Source: Trachythela sp. YZ-2020
Lineage: Eukaryota > Cnidaria > Anthozoa > Malacalcyonacea > Clavulariidae
DNA: 64,000 nucleotides
Assembly (NCBI GenBank): GCA_016169945.1
Contig: JADLSH010000268.1
Coordinates: forward strand, 142,001-206,000
Direction of reading: 5' to 3'
Made by a program: the position numbers and the translations under genes
Shown here: positions 11,160 to 23,234 of the stretch, in pieces
Layout of the letters: each line of letters starts with the position of its first letter
Position numbering within the stretch: the stretch's first letter is position 1
Notes under the pieces: model-generated
Databases searched by the model: none
What the model saw: only the letters and a program-made list of their open reading frames with translations
What the model was told of the DNA's origin: nothing

Positions 11160-12449
11160 ATACACGGTGCCAAGTAAAGACTTTTTTAATTTTTTTTACC
11201 TATTCGGGAGGTAACAAATATGACACCTCGCTCTTGGGGACGAATGATTGTTTTATAAAACACATACAGAAACCATTGACACAGTTGAAACGCGCCGCAC
11301 TGTGCCTAATTTAAACAAAATTTACTGCCTATATTATATCACGCTTATTTGCATTATTCGACGGCAAACGCATTTAAAAAAGACACTTCCAAAACAGCCC
11401 GGAAATTCGAATTGTATTATAAATTTGAATCGAAATTCGAATCGTATTATAAATTCGGCGCGAAAGTTTATTGACAGGTTTGTGCCTCTGAGTTTATGCG
11501 TTGCGGTGCTGATATTCGACACTTATCTACTTCACCAACGCTGTTCAGTCGAATTATGTGTGCCTATGCAGGGAGAAGAAATCACTCCAATGAAAGTTTA
11601 TACTCGCTTGAATATCTCGCAAAATTTAAAAGCTAGACCACCCAACAACAATGGTTTAATTTTTGTGGCACACCCCCTGTCATTGGACAGAAATTCATGG
11701 CCCACGCCTGTTAGAATTTGATCTATTTTTCCCCTCAAGGTCTATATATCCATTTAAAAATAGTATTTAGATTTTATTATGATGATAAAAATATTACTAT
11801 GAAAACAGGAGTGTAGGAAGCTCATCTATTTTGGGGGACCACCAAAGCAATAGGTAATCAGTGTGGTGCCAAAGCCATCACCCAACTAGGGGGCGTCTGG
11901 GGCATACCCATCTAATCTAGACCCTCTGAAATATTAATGGCATTTTCAGCTATTTTGAAGTGCTTTTAAATAGATTGCAAGACAAGTGAGATTTAAATTC
12001 TTTCAAAATCTTTTTAAAATTTGGATTGGCCCACCCCTTTCCATATTTATAATTATGTTGACCGACACACCAAAACCATTTTTAAAACTCTTTCCCAGCC
12101 GCAAAATCAACCGGCCCATCCCCCTCAATTATCCCATATATGCGTGGTAATGAAACTGGTCGTTTAACTATATAATTTTTCATACTAAAATTCAATTTAC
12201 TGTTGACAATTATTTCTTAACCGAATAAAATTAGAGTTCTAAATATATTTTTACGCAAAGTCGAATGCTGCTAGCTTTTAGCCCAAGGGAGATGTCGGGC
12301 AACAAAGCCGTTAATGAATTTTTTTCAAGTATACTTGCCTAAGTTTTGTAAACAATAGAATTACAAGATTCAAATCGTTCAAACCAAGATTATTAATATC
12401 TGCTACAGCATTGTAAATAACGACTATTATCATTTAAAGGATCCGTCTA
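11160..12449. other. No supported gene
   Basis: AT-rich sequence with one 157-codon ORF (11248-11721, +) that has no recognisable domain. It contains a local duplication (CGAATTGTATTATAAATT then CGAATCGTATTATAAATT). I see no splice-consistent gene here. Confidence 0.5.
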
Positions 12450-12631
12450 AAGCCCGTTCTCCACTAGGCGAATTCTTTTGCGCCACGCGAAGCGAAATTT
12501 CATTTCGGCGACCTGATTGGTTAGCGAAAAAAGGATTCGTGGCGAATTTTTTCGCTAACCAATCATGTTGCCGAAATTCAGTTTTCGCTTCGCATCGCGC
12601 GAACAAATTCGCCTAGTGGAAAAAAGGGCTT
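12450..12631. repeat. Snap-back hairpin 3 (182 bp)
   Basis: It begins AAGCCCGTTCTCCACTAGGC and ends GCCTAGTGGAAAAAAGGGCTT. The arms match over about 80 bases each (CGCTTCGC, ATTTCGGC, GATTGGTTAGCGAAAAAA) around a short loop containing GGATTCGTGGCGAA. Fold-back MITE. Confidence 0.85.
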
Positions 12632-14560
12632 AAAGGATGCTGCATCTATCTAACAAAGGTGTTTTAGTTATGACCATTAGTTTATATCCTTGGAATTATT
12701 ATTAATATAAGCTTTCTCGCATATCATCGTCTACAGACTACACATATAAGGGTTGAAGATGCGGTCATGCGGCACGGACTCGTGTTGCTGTTGCTGTTTA
12801 CCAACTAATTGTTCTATTCAGGGGTGTCGAAACATGAAAACTGATTTCGAAACATCATTTTTTGATAAATGATTAACAGTTTATCAGTGCGCTAAGCCCC
12901 CCTTGCATTATTTTTGTTGTCCAAGTTCTTCATTCTGGAGCCAGAAACTGCAGGAAAATCCGAGCACTCATTTTTCAAATATTTTCCCGGGGAGCATGCC
13001 CCGGCGAACCCCGCTAGATTTCAGACCCCAACAGTAAATTAGTTAAATAGCTTTCTGTAATTGAAAAGTACAACAAACGTAGTGCTAATACTACATAACA
13101 AGTATCTCGCTGGAACTAGATTTTATAATTATGCCGCTTCGTCTCATCATCTGCATATTAAATATATCAAAGCGATTCGTTTTGTTCGATTATACACAAA
13201 TCCTGCCGGACATTTAGTTTTTTCAAAACCTTGTCCGGCTGCCAGACAAGACTTGACGGCTGCATTAGAGGGGTGGGTTCGTTTTACCCGGCCAAAACCA
13301 AAGGGGCCAGCCAAAACCAAAAAGGTTTATAGGGGCCCTCGTGCTGCTAGCGGGAATCCACAGGTATGGAGTGCTTCAGGCACGAGGTCACTAAGCTAGG
13401 AGATATTATGGGGGCATGCTCCCCCAGAGAATTTTGAAATGTACAGTGTCGGAAACGCTATTTCATGCACTTTGGGGGAAGATTTTATAGAATTCTGATG
13501 GTCAGAAAATGTTTTATATTGGATTAGATTAGCAAATTTTTCAAATTGCCCAAACTGGTCTTCAAGGTTTTTATCTCGCATTACAAATTATATAGAATCA
13601 GGCGTTTGGATATGTTGTCAAAATGTTTTGAAAAGTTGGTAAAAGATCCGGTACACCCCCCCCCCCCCCCAATATCAATGACTTCGCGACTTCCCTGATT
13701 CGATTCCGCTGTACGGAGAACGCTTAAATTTATATACCACTGTAAATTTTTATACACGGTTTAAATACTCTTTAAATATTTTTAATATTTAATACAATAA
13801 GATCACATTGCTTGAGATTCGAACTATATCCACATTTCTTTGTTTTCGTTATTCTTTAATACGCTGGAACTACGTTTTATAATTTTCCTTTTAGGCGTTC
13901 CCTCATTCGAAATATTTAGTAAAACCACAAGCTTACGACTGCCAGTCTGCAGTTTCGATGCACTATCGATGCATATATTTTCATGCACAAAAGTCTCTCA
14001 GGTCTATTTAAATTCAATGACGTTTTGGCTGAGCGCTTTTGTAAAAAAAATATCCTTTGATTTTCTAAATATTCCGTTTGGGTCACGATAAAGTTATTGA
14101 AACTAAACATCAATGGGAAATTAAAAGCCTGAAAGCCTCAAGTGATTTCATTTACCAGTTGTGAAGTCTTTGTTTGGGCTTGAAGTGTAATCCAGGGAAA
14201 GCCCATTTCGTCAAAATTTTCGCTGAATATTAGAATACAGTACTCAGTAGGTGTCGTTAGAACTACGTTTTTGATCCCTGTATTTAAATAGTATATTAGG
14301 TAATAAGTATCTAGACAATCAAAAAATTATTTTCCATTTTTGAAAAATATATTAAAGCCTATAGGGCTTCAATCTGCAAGTAAGAAACGAAGTCAAAGTA
14401 CGAAGCATTATATTTTGTCATAAATTAGTCATTTTGTCGAAAGAACACCGAAATGAATGTCAGTATATTATGTATAGGTTTAGCCAATTTAAATTGCTCA
14501 TGACGTATGCAGTATGCTACTTTAATACGTGTTAACAACTTGTTTCATTGGAAAATCCTG
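12632..14560. other. No supported gene; partial repeats
   Basis: Imperfect inverted pair at about 12975-13008 (TTTTCCCGGGGAGCATGCCCC) and 13408-13440 (GGGGGCATGCTCCCCCAGAG). CGCTGGAACTA plus TTTTATAATT occurs near 13108 and 13862. A poly-C run lies at about 13658-13670. No ORF here has a recognisable domain. Confidence 0.45.
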
Positions 14561-14563
14561 ACA

Positions 14564-15297
14564 TATTTGCCACGCTTCATACACTTGCTACACTTACTAA
14601 ACTTTCTACACTTGCTACGCTTCATACACATGCAACACTTGCTACACTTACTACACTTGCTACACTTGCTACACTTGCTACGCTTCATACACTTGCTACG
14701 CTTCATACACATGCAACACTTGCAACACTTGCTACGCTTGCTTCACTTCATACACTTCATACACTTGCTACACTTGCAACACTTGCTACGCTTCATACAC
14801 TTGCTACACTTGCTACGCTTCATACACTTGCTACACTGTCTTGCTACGGTTCGTACACTTGCTACACTTGCTACACTGTCTTGCTACGGTTCATACACTT
14901 GCTACGCTTCATGCACTTGCTACACTTGCTACACTGTCTTGCTACGGCTCATACACTTGCTACACTTGCTACACTGTCTTGCTACGGTTCATACACTTGC
15001 TACGGTTCAAACACTTGCTACACTTGCTACACTGTCTTGCTACGGTTCATACACTTGCTACACTTGCTACACTGTCTTGCTACGGTTCATACACTTGCTA
15101 CGGTTCATACACTTGCTACACTTGCTACACTGTCTTGCTACGGTTCATACACTTGCTACGCTTCATACACTTGCTACACTTGCTACACTGTCTTGCTACG
15201 GTTCATACACTTGCTACGGTTCATACACTTGCTACAGTACACTGTCTTGCTACGGTTCATACACTTGCTACGCTTCATACACTTGCTATACACTTAA
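14564..15297 (+). repeat. CTTGCTACA-type minisatellite
   Basis: Higher-order tandem repeat built from 9-mers (ACTTGCTAC) and longer blocks such as ACTGTCTTGCTACGGTTCAT. All three forward frames stay open (283, 249 and 161 codons) because no unit contains a stop. The resulting low-complexity Leu/His/Thr/Cys peptides are repeat artefacts rather than genes. Confidence 0.9.
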
Positions 15298-15759
15298 TAA
15301 TATTTATTATATATATATTTTTATAGAAAGGTTTATTCCAAACTCTGATACAAGTTAAGCGAAACAAAGTAAAAGTAAGAAAAACAATTTCACGGACAGA
15401 ACAAAAGTAAATAAAAAAATATGCAAAATAGAACAGTTCAATTTTAGTCATGATCCGGCTGTCCGTGACAGAAACTTGTTAATCCTACTCAGTCTCAGAC
15501 TCTAAGATTAAGTGAAATTGCAGGCAAGGGAAATGAATTTTATTTTAGAAATACAAATTTCAACAAACTTTGCAAAAAGAACCCAACATATATTGCCACC
15601 AGTCATTACGTTATAGAGCTATTTCAATTAAGGTTGTTACAGGCAATAGTGAAATTTACAATCCAAGACGCCGCATTGGATACAATCCAATTCCAATTCT
15701 AGTTTTTCTGTCAACAAAATAGTTCTCCATCGTAAGTCTTGTCCGTAAGCCTATGCATA

Positions 15760-16811
15760 GGACATTCTTTGATATATCAAGCGATTGATATTAATTATCA
15801 AGTTAATATTAAAGTTCTTGATAGTATTTCAAATGAGCTAATTTCTATTGAACATAAAGAGTATGTAAATTAGGAGTCTTAATTGACGATAATCTTACCT
15901 GGAAATACCACATAGATAACATTGCTTCAAAAATAAGTAAGGCAATTGGTGTAGTTTCAAGAATGAGACACTTTGTTCCTTCTTCTACTCTTCACAATAT
16001 CTATCAATCTCTCATTTTACCCTATATCACATATGGAATAGTCGTTTGGGGACAGGCTACCAAAGCGAATCAAAACAAGATACTCCTTCTTCAAAAGCGC
16101 GCTCTGCGTTTGATATATTTCAAAAGAAAGAGTGAGCATGTTCAAAAGTTATGCCACTAAATATGTTCTATTATAGCAGAGTATCCAAGCTAATGTATGA
16201 TATCTCGAACAATACCACCCCAAGCACCATCTCTGATTTCTTTATTTATTCAAAGAAAGTACACACACATAACACTAGACATTTTGCATCTTCTAACTTT
16301 TATATAAAATATTCTCGATTGAATAAGAAGATACGTAAGATACGTAAAGTAGGGAAAAAGACCGGTAACAAAACAATTAAAAAGTCACTTCTAACTGTAT
16401 TGGAGGTTGAGGATGATTATGTTGATACACCTACGACAATCAAATTAATGACCAAACAATTGGCATCCATAAAAATATAATCACTCATGTTTATGTATGG
16501 TTATATGTAATTAATATGTAATTATTCTGGTACGAAGCTTGTTTCATACCACGTATGAATTAAGTCTCGCAATATTCAGAAATATGGTATGTAATATTCT
16601 AGTGCATGGCATGCTTCGTAAGAAACTTGCATGTTGTGCACTGGAAATATGATTTATATTCATCTTTGGACTATATTTTACCAATTCATAAAATTTATTT
16701 TTACACTATCCACCTCGATTAGCATTTGCTATTTGCGGATTAAGTATATATCTATTGTATTATAGTGAAAAATAATTAATAAATTGATTGATTGATTGAT
16801 TGATTGATTGA
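15760..16811 (+). mobile_element. CR1-like LINE 3' end with (TTGA)n tail
   Basis: Plus-strand pieces read GVLIDDNLTWKYHIDNIASK then MRHFVPSSTLHNIYQSLILP and ILLLQKRALRLIYF. This is the standard region after the RT catalytic core of CR1/Jockey-like LINEs. A second frame (16151-16480) continues with NTTPSTISDFF and HTHNTRHFASSNFYI to the stop. The copy is 5'-truncated and frameshifted. The (TTGA)n run at about 16783-16811 is the expected microsatellite-type LINE tail. Confidence 0.8.
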
Positions 16812-18081
16812 AAGAAAGCTGATTTACTTGTAAACATGCAAATACATGCACGCCATTATATGCTCTTCGCGCTTGGATTGTAGGCCTACATTTGATTATT
16901 GCTTGTGACAACCTTAATTGAAAAAGCTGTATCGGATGCTGCATATACTCTATATTTCGAGCGGGCTGCGTAATCAAAGTCTATATGCAGTTTGTGTATG
17001 TATTGATCAAATTTGATTTTAGGAATGGTATTATGCGTGAGTTATTGCAGGAGCGTTGAAACAAGTGATGCCAAGATTATAAAAATTTCTAAAAATGTAT
17101 ATATCTCCTACTGCTATAGTCAGTACACAAATATTCGCTTACAGTCGATGCTTTTACCACGATTTAGCTTCATTTTTCACCGGGATGTAATTGTGAGGCA
17201 GCTGCATGAAGAGCGGCACTTCAAATATTGTGCTATTTTGGTGAGGCAAATACAAAATTTGCCAATAATTGGATCGAAATACTTTCTATGTATGTCATGA
17301 ATTATATATTATTTAATTGTGCCAGTTAAAAATATCTTGTGAAGAAGACATTGCAGGCTGTCATCTTCAAAACCAGGGCATGATAAATACTTCTTGAAAA
17401 GAAACATACATTGAAGTTTAGTACTAGGTTGAGTATGCCACTTTAAGTAGATACTAAAAAACAAGCAGCGTTTAACTTTAAAATATCTGACATTGATATC
17501 TTGCACTGTATCATTATCCTTTAGAATTACAACTTTCTATAGATACAAAAATTATTAAATACATTTTTATTGTTCGTTAATGTTAACTGCGTTTTCAGCA
17601 AATTAATGTTTTTATTGTTGTAAAAACGGTTTGGCTAAGATCCATCGATTATGGCTTTTATCTTCATTAAGTCCATATTTACCCTTAAACAACGGAGTAT
17701 ATATTATTCTATGATCAACCTGTTGTGGAGAAAATTTAATTCGGAAGAGAGTTACGATATTCCCGCAAAACTCACTCCGTTTAGATGGGATATATAAAAA
17801 AATTCCTCTTAAAAGGCAAGAAATCAAGCTACAAGCATGGAGACAGACACTCAATATACCACCATGAACCATTGCTCGATATGCTTGTAATCTGGCCATA
17901 CTGTTAAGCTAACAAACCGTTTTAGTTTGAGAAATGTTTTGTCGTCAGCCATACGCCACTAACTGTACGCTATGTCATCTTTATTTGATATTTTGTGAAA
18001 AATTCCTTTTTGTTATTATATAATTTTAACTTATAACTGAGAAAATATGTTCGTTCACACCAACTTGTTTCTATATTTCAG
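16812..18081. other. Upstream region of the secreted-peptide gene
   Basis: No recognisable coding domain. An acceptor (TTTCTATATTTCAG) ends at 18081, seven bases before the gene's ATG, so a non-coding first exon should lie somewhere in this stretch. I cannot place it or a promoter. Confidence 0.4.
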
Positions 18082-20720
18082 CTGGCAATGAAGTGTCAAT
18101 TCGTTATCTGCTTGCTCTTTGTGATTTTCGTCGGTTCAAATGCCAACATTTTCTTGGAACGCATTCCACGCAAGAACCTTGATGTAGTAAAGCCGGGTGA
18201 GTCTCGGTTATAAATGTCAGAACGATAGCAACATTTTGTTGCAAGCCTACACTGAACTTATAAAGAAACCTATAAATTTGTTCATGACTCGTTTTGACAA
18301 TGTCATTTTTAGAAATTCTTGGTATATTTTCCATTTCAAATAATGATGCACTAATTCTAATAATTCTAAGACTATGCGTATTGCCTAACACATCAGACAA
18401 TTCGACTAGTAATTACACTCGCGGCCAATTCAGACCAAGAGGAATATAATTTTTTTTCATTTTACAATGCACAACGCCAAGTCACTGTATACTTGTTGAA
18501 GAGGGGCCAACATTCGCCAAGGGCATAAACGGTGAATTCAGTTCCAAAGTTTAACCTGATAGAAATTATTAACTAACATTCGTTTCGTTCTCTTGCTTTA
18601 CTTCGGAAAACAAATTAAGTTATGTTATTCCTGTTGTAGGTATCAAGTGCTACCAATCTGGAGGAATCTGTGTCTCAACATTTTTGGCATGTTCCGCAAT
18701 TAGACCCGCAAGGACATATTGTCATCATGACAGACATGGGTGTTACGCAGGTGAACATTGTTGCTGCAGGTACGGCAATGAATTATTTTCACTTCGTTTA
18801 AGTAATTCTAATTCATACATGTACTGGGAATGTTTGCATGAAAGCTTAGCCTTTTTTAGCCATTTTTGGTTTCAGTGAATTGCTATGTCCACGCAACATC
18901 TACCTTCGACAAAATAACCAAGATACGTTTGTTTTGTTCATCATCCCATGCAGAGTCAATGGACACCGAACAATACGATACATATACTAATTATAAAATT
19001 TTCGAGATATATTTCCTTGTCGGTGCTTCCTGTAACCAAATGACCGCCGCAAGATGAACACTGCGAAATAACGAACAAAAAAGTTTTGATAGTATGAACA
19101 TAGAAAAGAAACATTAATATGCAGGCATTCTGGAATTCCGCGATGCCGCGATTTCGCGGAATCGTCCAAAAATCGCGGAATTTCGCGGAATCGTCCAAAA
19201 GTCGCAGAATTCCGCGGAATTCTATTTAAATCGCGAAATTTAAATTTTGGCGATATTTTTTTTATTTTTCTACTAAATTCACGTTTAGTATATATTTGTA
19301 TAATCTGATACAGGACGTTTATCGTAAAATAAATGCCTTTCGAAATGAAATTTCCTTCAAAGTGGAAGGACTTGCACTTTCATTGACTTTCATCACGACA
19401 AGTAACATTTTGCAACTACACTTCCGGTTCACGCGAAACTAAAACAAAAATACCATGCGTTTCATACGACAATAGTGAAAATATCAGTATTCACATTAAC
19501 GATCTATACCAGTTTGGTTTCGTGAAAAAAAGTTCAATAATGTTTGAAGAAGATTCAGTTTTCCATGACCATGGATAAATTATACGTTGTAAAAACATTG
19601 GCAGAGCCGTAGAGGATCCAAATACATCGGCGAAGCCTAAATCTCACCTTGCTGTCAAGTAAATACGCCGCCACAGCGTAATTTTCACGTTGACGACGGT
19701 CTGTTTTATTAATATTTCTTATGAAATAGAACTTTTATTCCTCTTTCTAATATATTTCTTACTATCTGAATATAAATGACCATACAATTACTGTTTATAG
19801 CTGTAGAAATTGATATTTACCCTAGAAACGTATGAATTTTGCCCGCGGAATTTCTTTTTTGGCCGCGGAATTTCTTATTTTGGCCGCGGAATTTCTCATT
19901 TTGGCCGCGAAATTGACTTCAAAAATCCCGTGGAATTTTTCATTTTTGCCCGCGGATTTCCAGAATCCCTGAATATGGAGTAAAATGCGTTAAGCAATTT
20001 AAGGGAGGATTAATTATTTTTGGGGGCAGGCAAATTGGTAAGTATAATGGTTGGAAACATTTTCATCCCCCTCGACAATCTAGGCAAGCATAATTTCGAT
20101 AACCCATTATTTAGTGTAGTTGCTTGCACGAGAAATATAACTAACCTCGTACCCAGGGTCTTCCCTTTTGTGGAGGAAAAACCCTGGTCAATTTCTCCAA
20201 TCACAGTCACTTAAAACACTGTTATTCGCGAACCAATTGTTCAAATTTAAAAAGAAACCATCGTTACAAAGTTGGATGGCTACGCTTTAAAATGAATATA
20301 AGCATAAACGTTTTACTTTTTCAAAATTTACATATCATTTGAAGCGAGGACTTCGTTCTTTCTATACCCCTGTACACAGAAGGAGCTCCACATGCGGTAC
20401 GTGTTTCTTCGTCTGGAAAGCCAGCTGGTAACACAAGTTTTTGCTACCTCTTTGTTGCGCACTTTGGTCAAACATTCATTGTAGTGATAAAACTTGTGGT
20501 CAAAGTTATCTCTGTCAAATTTGTCAAAGTTATCCTCGGTCAGAGGATGTTGGCCACCTGAAATTCATTCTCTAATGATGAGCCACATAGCTTTCTCACT
20601 CTCATCTCATGGCTGGTGCACATATATACTTAAGTTTGAATCCCAGAGAATCTGGGTGTAACAGTCTCACTGTAGTAGAATGTGAGCTTGAGTCTAACAA
20701 TAAAACAAACCAAGAGTATT
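18082..20720 (+). CDS. Small secreted cysteine-rich peptide precursor
   Basis: Three coding exons with matching phases. Exon 1 (18082-18196, ATG at 18088) encodes a classic signal peptide with hydrophobic core FVICLLFVIF, then a short charged propeptide with a dibasic RK, ending at GTGAGT in phase 1. Exon 2 (18640 to about 18769, acceptor TTGTAG) carries eight cysteines spaced C-x6-C-x6-C-x9-C-x6-C-x5-CCC and ends at donor GTACGG in phase 2. A terminal exon (20380-20431, acceptor TACCCCTGTACACAG) fits that phase, adds a C-x2-C pair and stops at TAA 20429; AATAAA follows at 20699. Without splicing at GTACGG the frame would continue to a stop at 18876, an alternative I consider less likely. The product would be exported and disulphide-rich, as in cnidarian antimicrobial, SCRiP-like or neurotoxin-like peptides. 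I cannot assign a family. A relic paralogue lies at 10900. Confidence 0.65.
19122..19971. mobile_element. Non-autonomous hAT-like element (also 21214-22060 and 23303-24151)
   Basis: The ends CAGGCATTCTGGAATTCCGCG (split here: CAGGCATTCTGG then AATTCCGCG) and CGCGGATTTCCAGAATCCCTG (CGCGGATTTCC then AGAATCCCTG) are imperfect inverted repeats. Flanks share the 6-bp AATATG. Subterminal GGCCGCGGAATTTCT repeats resemble hAT architecture. There is no transposase ORF. The three copies moved as part of the array, not by transposition. Confidence 0.6.
20699..20704 (+). promoter_or_regulatory. Polyadenylation signal AATAAA
   Basis: Canonical hexamer about 270 bases after the stop of the first terminal exon. 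It is repeated in unit 2 and lost in unit 3. Confidence 0.5.
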
Positions 20721-21145
20721 GTACTCAATAACACAATTTTCATGTGACCATTCCGACGAATTTTTAGGATTTAAATATCAATATAATATGTTATAAAGTA
20801 TTTTCCTATCTGTTTATGCCTGCCATCAGCAGATATTCTACTTCTCGCCTAATCTCATCTCATATATAATTCTGTAATTTCTCCTATTCATGTTTTTTTC
20901 CGTTTTTCTTTACCTGCTAATATATTTTGTAATGTTTTTTCCATATTTCGCTTATAGTTGTTTTCACTAAATCCATTTGATTGGTTTACTTTTTATCACC
21001 TGATCGCTTTTGTATTCACTATTAAAGCGCATGTTTTTCCCTGACCCACGCTACTAACTTCCAGACGAAGGGCCTTTGCATGAAACGTCGACGTTCTTAT
21101 TGTATTTTTCAGAAAGATTGATCCAAAAGACCCGCAGTAGAAAGT

Positions 21146-23234
21146 ATGAACACTGAGAAATAACGAACAAAAAAGTTTTGATAGTATGAACATAGAAAAG
21201 AAACATTAATATGCAGGCATTCTGGAATTCCGCGATGCCGCGATTTCGCGGAATCGTCCAAAAATCGCGGAATTTCGCGGAATCGTCCAAAAGTCGCAGA
21301 ATTCCGCGGAATTCTATTTAAATCGCGAAATTTAAATTTTGGCGATATTTTTTTTATTTTTCTACTAAATTCACGTTTAGTATATATTTGTATAATCTGA
21401 TACAGGACGTTTATCGTAAAATAAATGCCTTTCGAAATGAAATTTCCTTCAAAGTGGAAGGACTTGCACTTTCATTGACTTTCATCACGACAAGTAACAT
21501 TTTGCAACTACACTTCCGGTTCACGCGAAACTAAAACAAAAATACCATGCGTTTCATACGACAATAGTGAAAATATCAGTATTCACATTAACGATCTATA
21601 CCAGTTTGGTTTCGTGAAAAAAAGTTCAATAATGTTTGAAGAAGATTCAGTTTTCCATGACCATGGATAAATTATACGTTGTAAAAACATTGGCAGAGTC
21701 GTAGAGGTTCCAAATACATCGGCGAAGCCTAAATATCACCTTGCTGTCAAGTAAATACCCCACAGCGTACTTTTCACGTTGACGACGGTCTGTTTTATTA
21801 ATATTTCTTATGAAATAGAACTTTTATTCCTCTTTCTAATATATTTCTTACTATCTGAATTTAAATGACCATACAATTACTGTTTATAGCTGTAGAAATT
21901 GATATTTACCCTAGAAACGTATGAATTTTGCCCGCGGAATTTCTTTTTTGGCCGCGGAATTTCTTATTTTGGCCGCGGAATTTCTCATTTTGGCCGCGAA
22001 ATTGACTTCAAAAATCCCGTGGAATTTTTCATTTTTGCCCGCGGATTTCCAGAATCCCTGAATATGGAGTAAAATGCGTTAAGCAATTTAAGGGAGGATT
22101 AATTATTTTTGGGGGCAGGCAAATTGGTAAGTATAATGGTTGGAAACATTTTCATCCCCCTCGACAATCTAGGCAAGCATAATTTCGATAACCCATTATT
22201 TAGTGTAGTTGCTTGCACGAGAAATATAACTAACCTCGTACCCAGGGTCTTCCCTTTTGTGGAGGAAAAACCCTGGTCAATTTCTCCAATCACAGTCACT
22301 TAAAACACTGTTATTCGCGAACCAATTGTTCAAATTTAAAAAGAAACCATCGTTACAAAGTTGGATGGCTACGCTTTAAAATGAATATAAGCATAAACGT
22401 TTTACTTTTTCAAAATTTACATATCATTTGAAGCGAGGACTTCGTTCTTTCTATACCCCTGTACACAGAAGGAGCTCCACATGCGGTACGTGTTTCTTCG
22501 TCTGGAAAGCCAGCTGGTAACACAAGTTTTTGCTACCTCTTTGTTGCGCACTTTGGTCAAACATTCATTGTAGTGATAAAACTTGTGGTCAAAGTTATCT
22601 CTGTCAAATTTGTCAAAGTTATCCTCGGTCAGAGGATGTTGGCCACCTGAAATTCATTCTCTAATGATGAGCCACATAGCTTTCTCACTCTCATCTCATG
22701 GCTGGTGCACATATATACTTAAGTTTGAATCCCAGAGAATCTGGGTGTAACAGTCTCACTGTAGTAGAATGTGAGCTTGAGTCTAACAATAAAACAAACC
22801 AAGAGTATTGTACTCAATAACACAATTTTCATGTGACCATTCCGACGAATTTTTAGGATTTAAATATCAATATAATATGTTATAAAGTATTTTCCTATCT
22901 GTTTATGCCTGCCATCAGCAGATATTCTACTTCTCGCCTAATCTCATCTCATATATAATTCTGTAATTTCTCCTATTCATGTTTTTTTCCGTTTTTCTTT
23001 ACCTGCTAATATATTTTGTAATGTTTTTTCCATATTTCGCTTATAGTTGTTTTCACTAAATCCATTTGATTGGTTTACTTTTTATCACCTGATCGCTTTT
23101 GTATTCACTATTAAAGCGCATGTTTTTCCCTGACCCACGCTACTAACTTCCAGACGAAGGGCCTTTGCATGAAACGTCGACGTTCTTATTGTATTTTTCA
23201 GAAAGATTGATCCAAAAGACCCGCAGTAGAAAGT
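21146..23234 (+). repeat. Tandem array unit 2 (2089 bp)
   Basis: Near-identical copy of unit 1, with the hAT-like element at 21214-22060, the terminal exon at 22469-22520 and AATAAA at about 22788. Such high identity implies recent duplication or ongoing homogenisation. Confidence 0.9.
22469..22520 (+). CDS. Second copy of the peptide terminal exon
   Basis: Same acceptor (TACCCCTGTACACAG) and identical coding sequence to 20380-20431, ending in TAA. It could serve as an alternative last exon for the gene starting at 18088. Whether it is used cannot be seen from the sequence. Confidence 0.5.

Larger units (their letters stand above)
19054..21145 (+). repeat. Tandem array unit 1 (2092 bp)
   Basis: It begins ATGAACACTG and ends just before the next ATGAACACTG after CCCGCAGTAGAAAGT. 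It contains a hAT-like non-autonomous element (19122-19971), a terminal exon of the secreted-peptide gene (20380-20431) and an AATAAA (20699-20704). It differs from units 2 and 3 by a few substitutions and a 3-bp indel near 21755. Confidence 0.9.

Noticed and set aside
14564..15297. CRISPR-like array
   Set aside because: Contiguous tandem repeat without unique spacers, in a eukaryotic context.
14507..15358. Long plus-strand ORFs of 283, 249 and 161 codons
   Set aside because: All three frames are open because the minisatellite unit lacks stops; the peptides are periodic and low-complexity.
20010..20210. Repeated 64-66-codon ORFs on both strands in each array unit
   Set aside because: They recur only because the unit is triplicated, have no recognisable domain and sit in the hAT-like element's flank.
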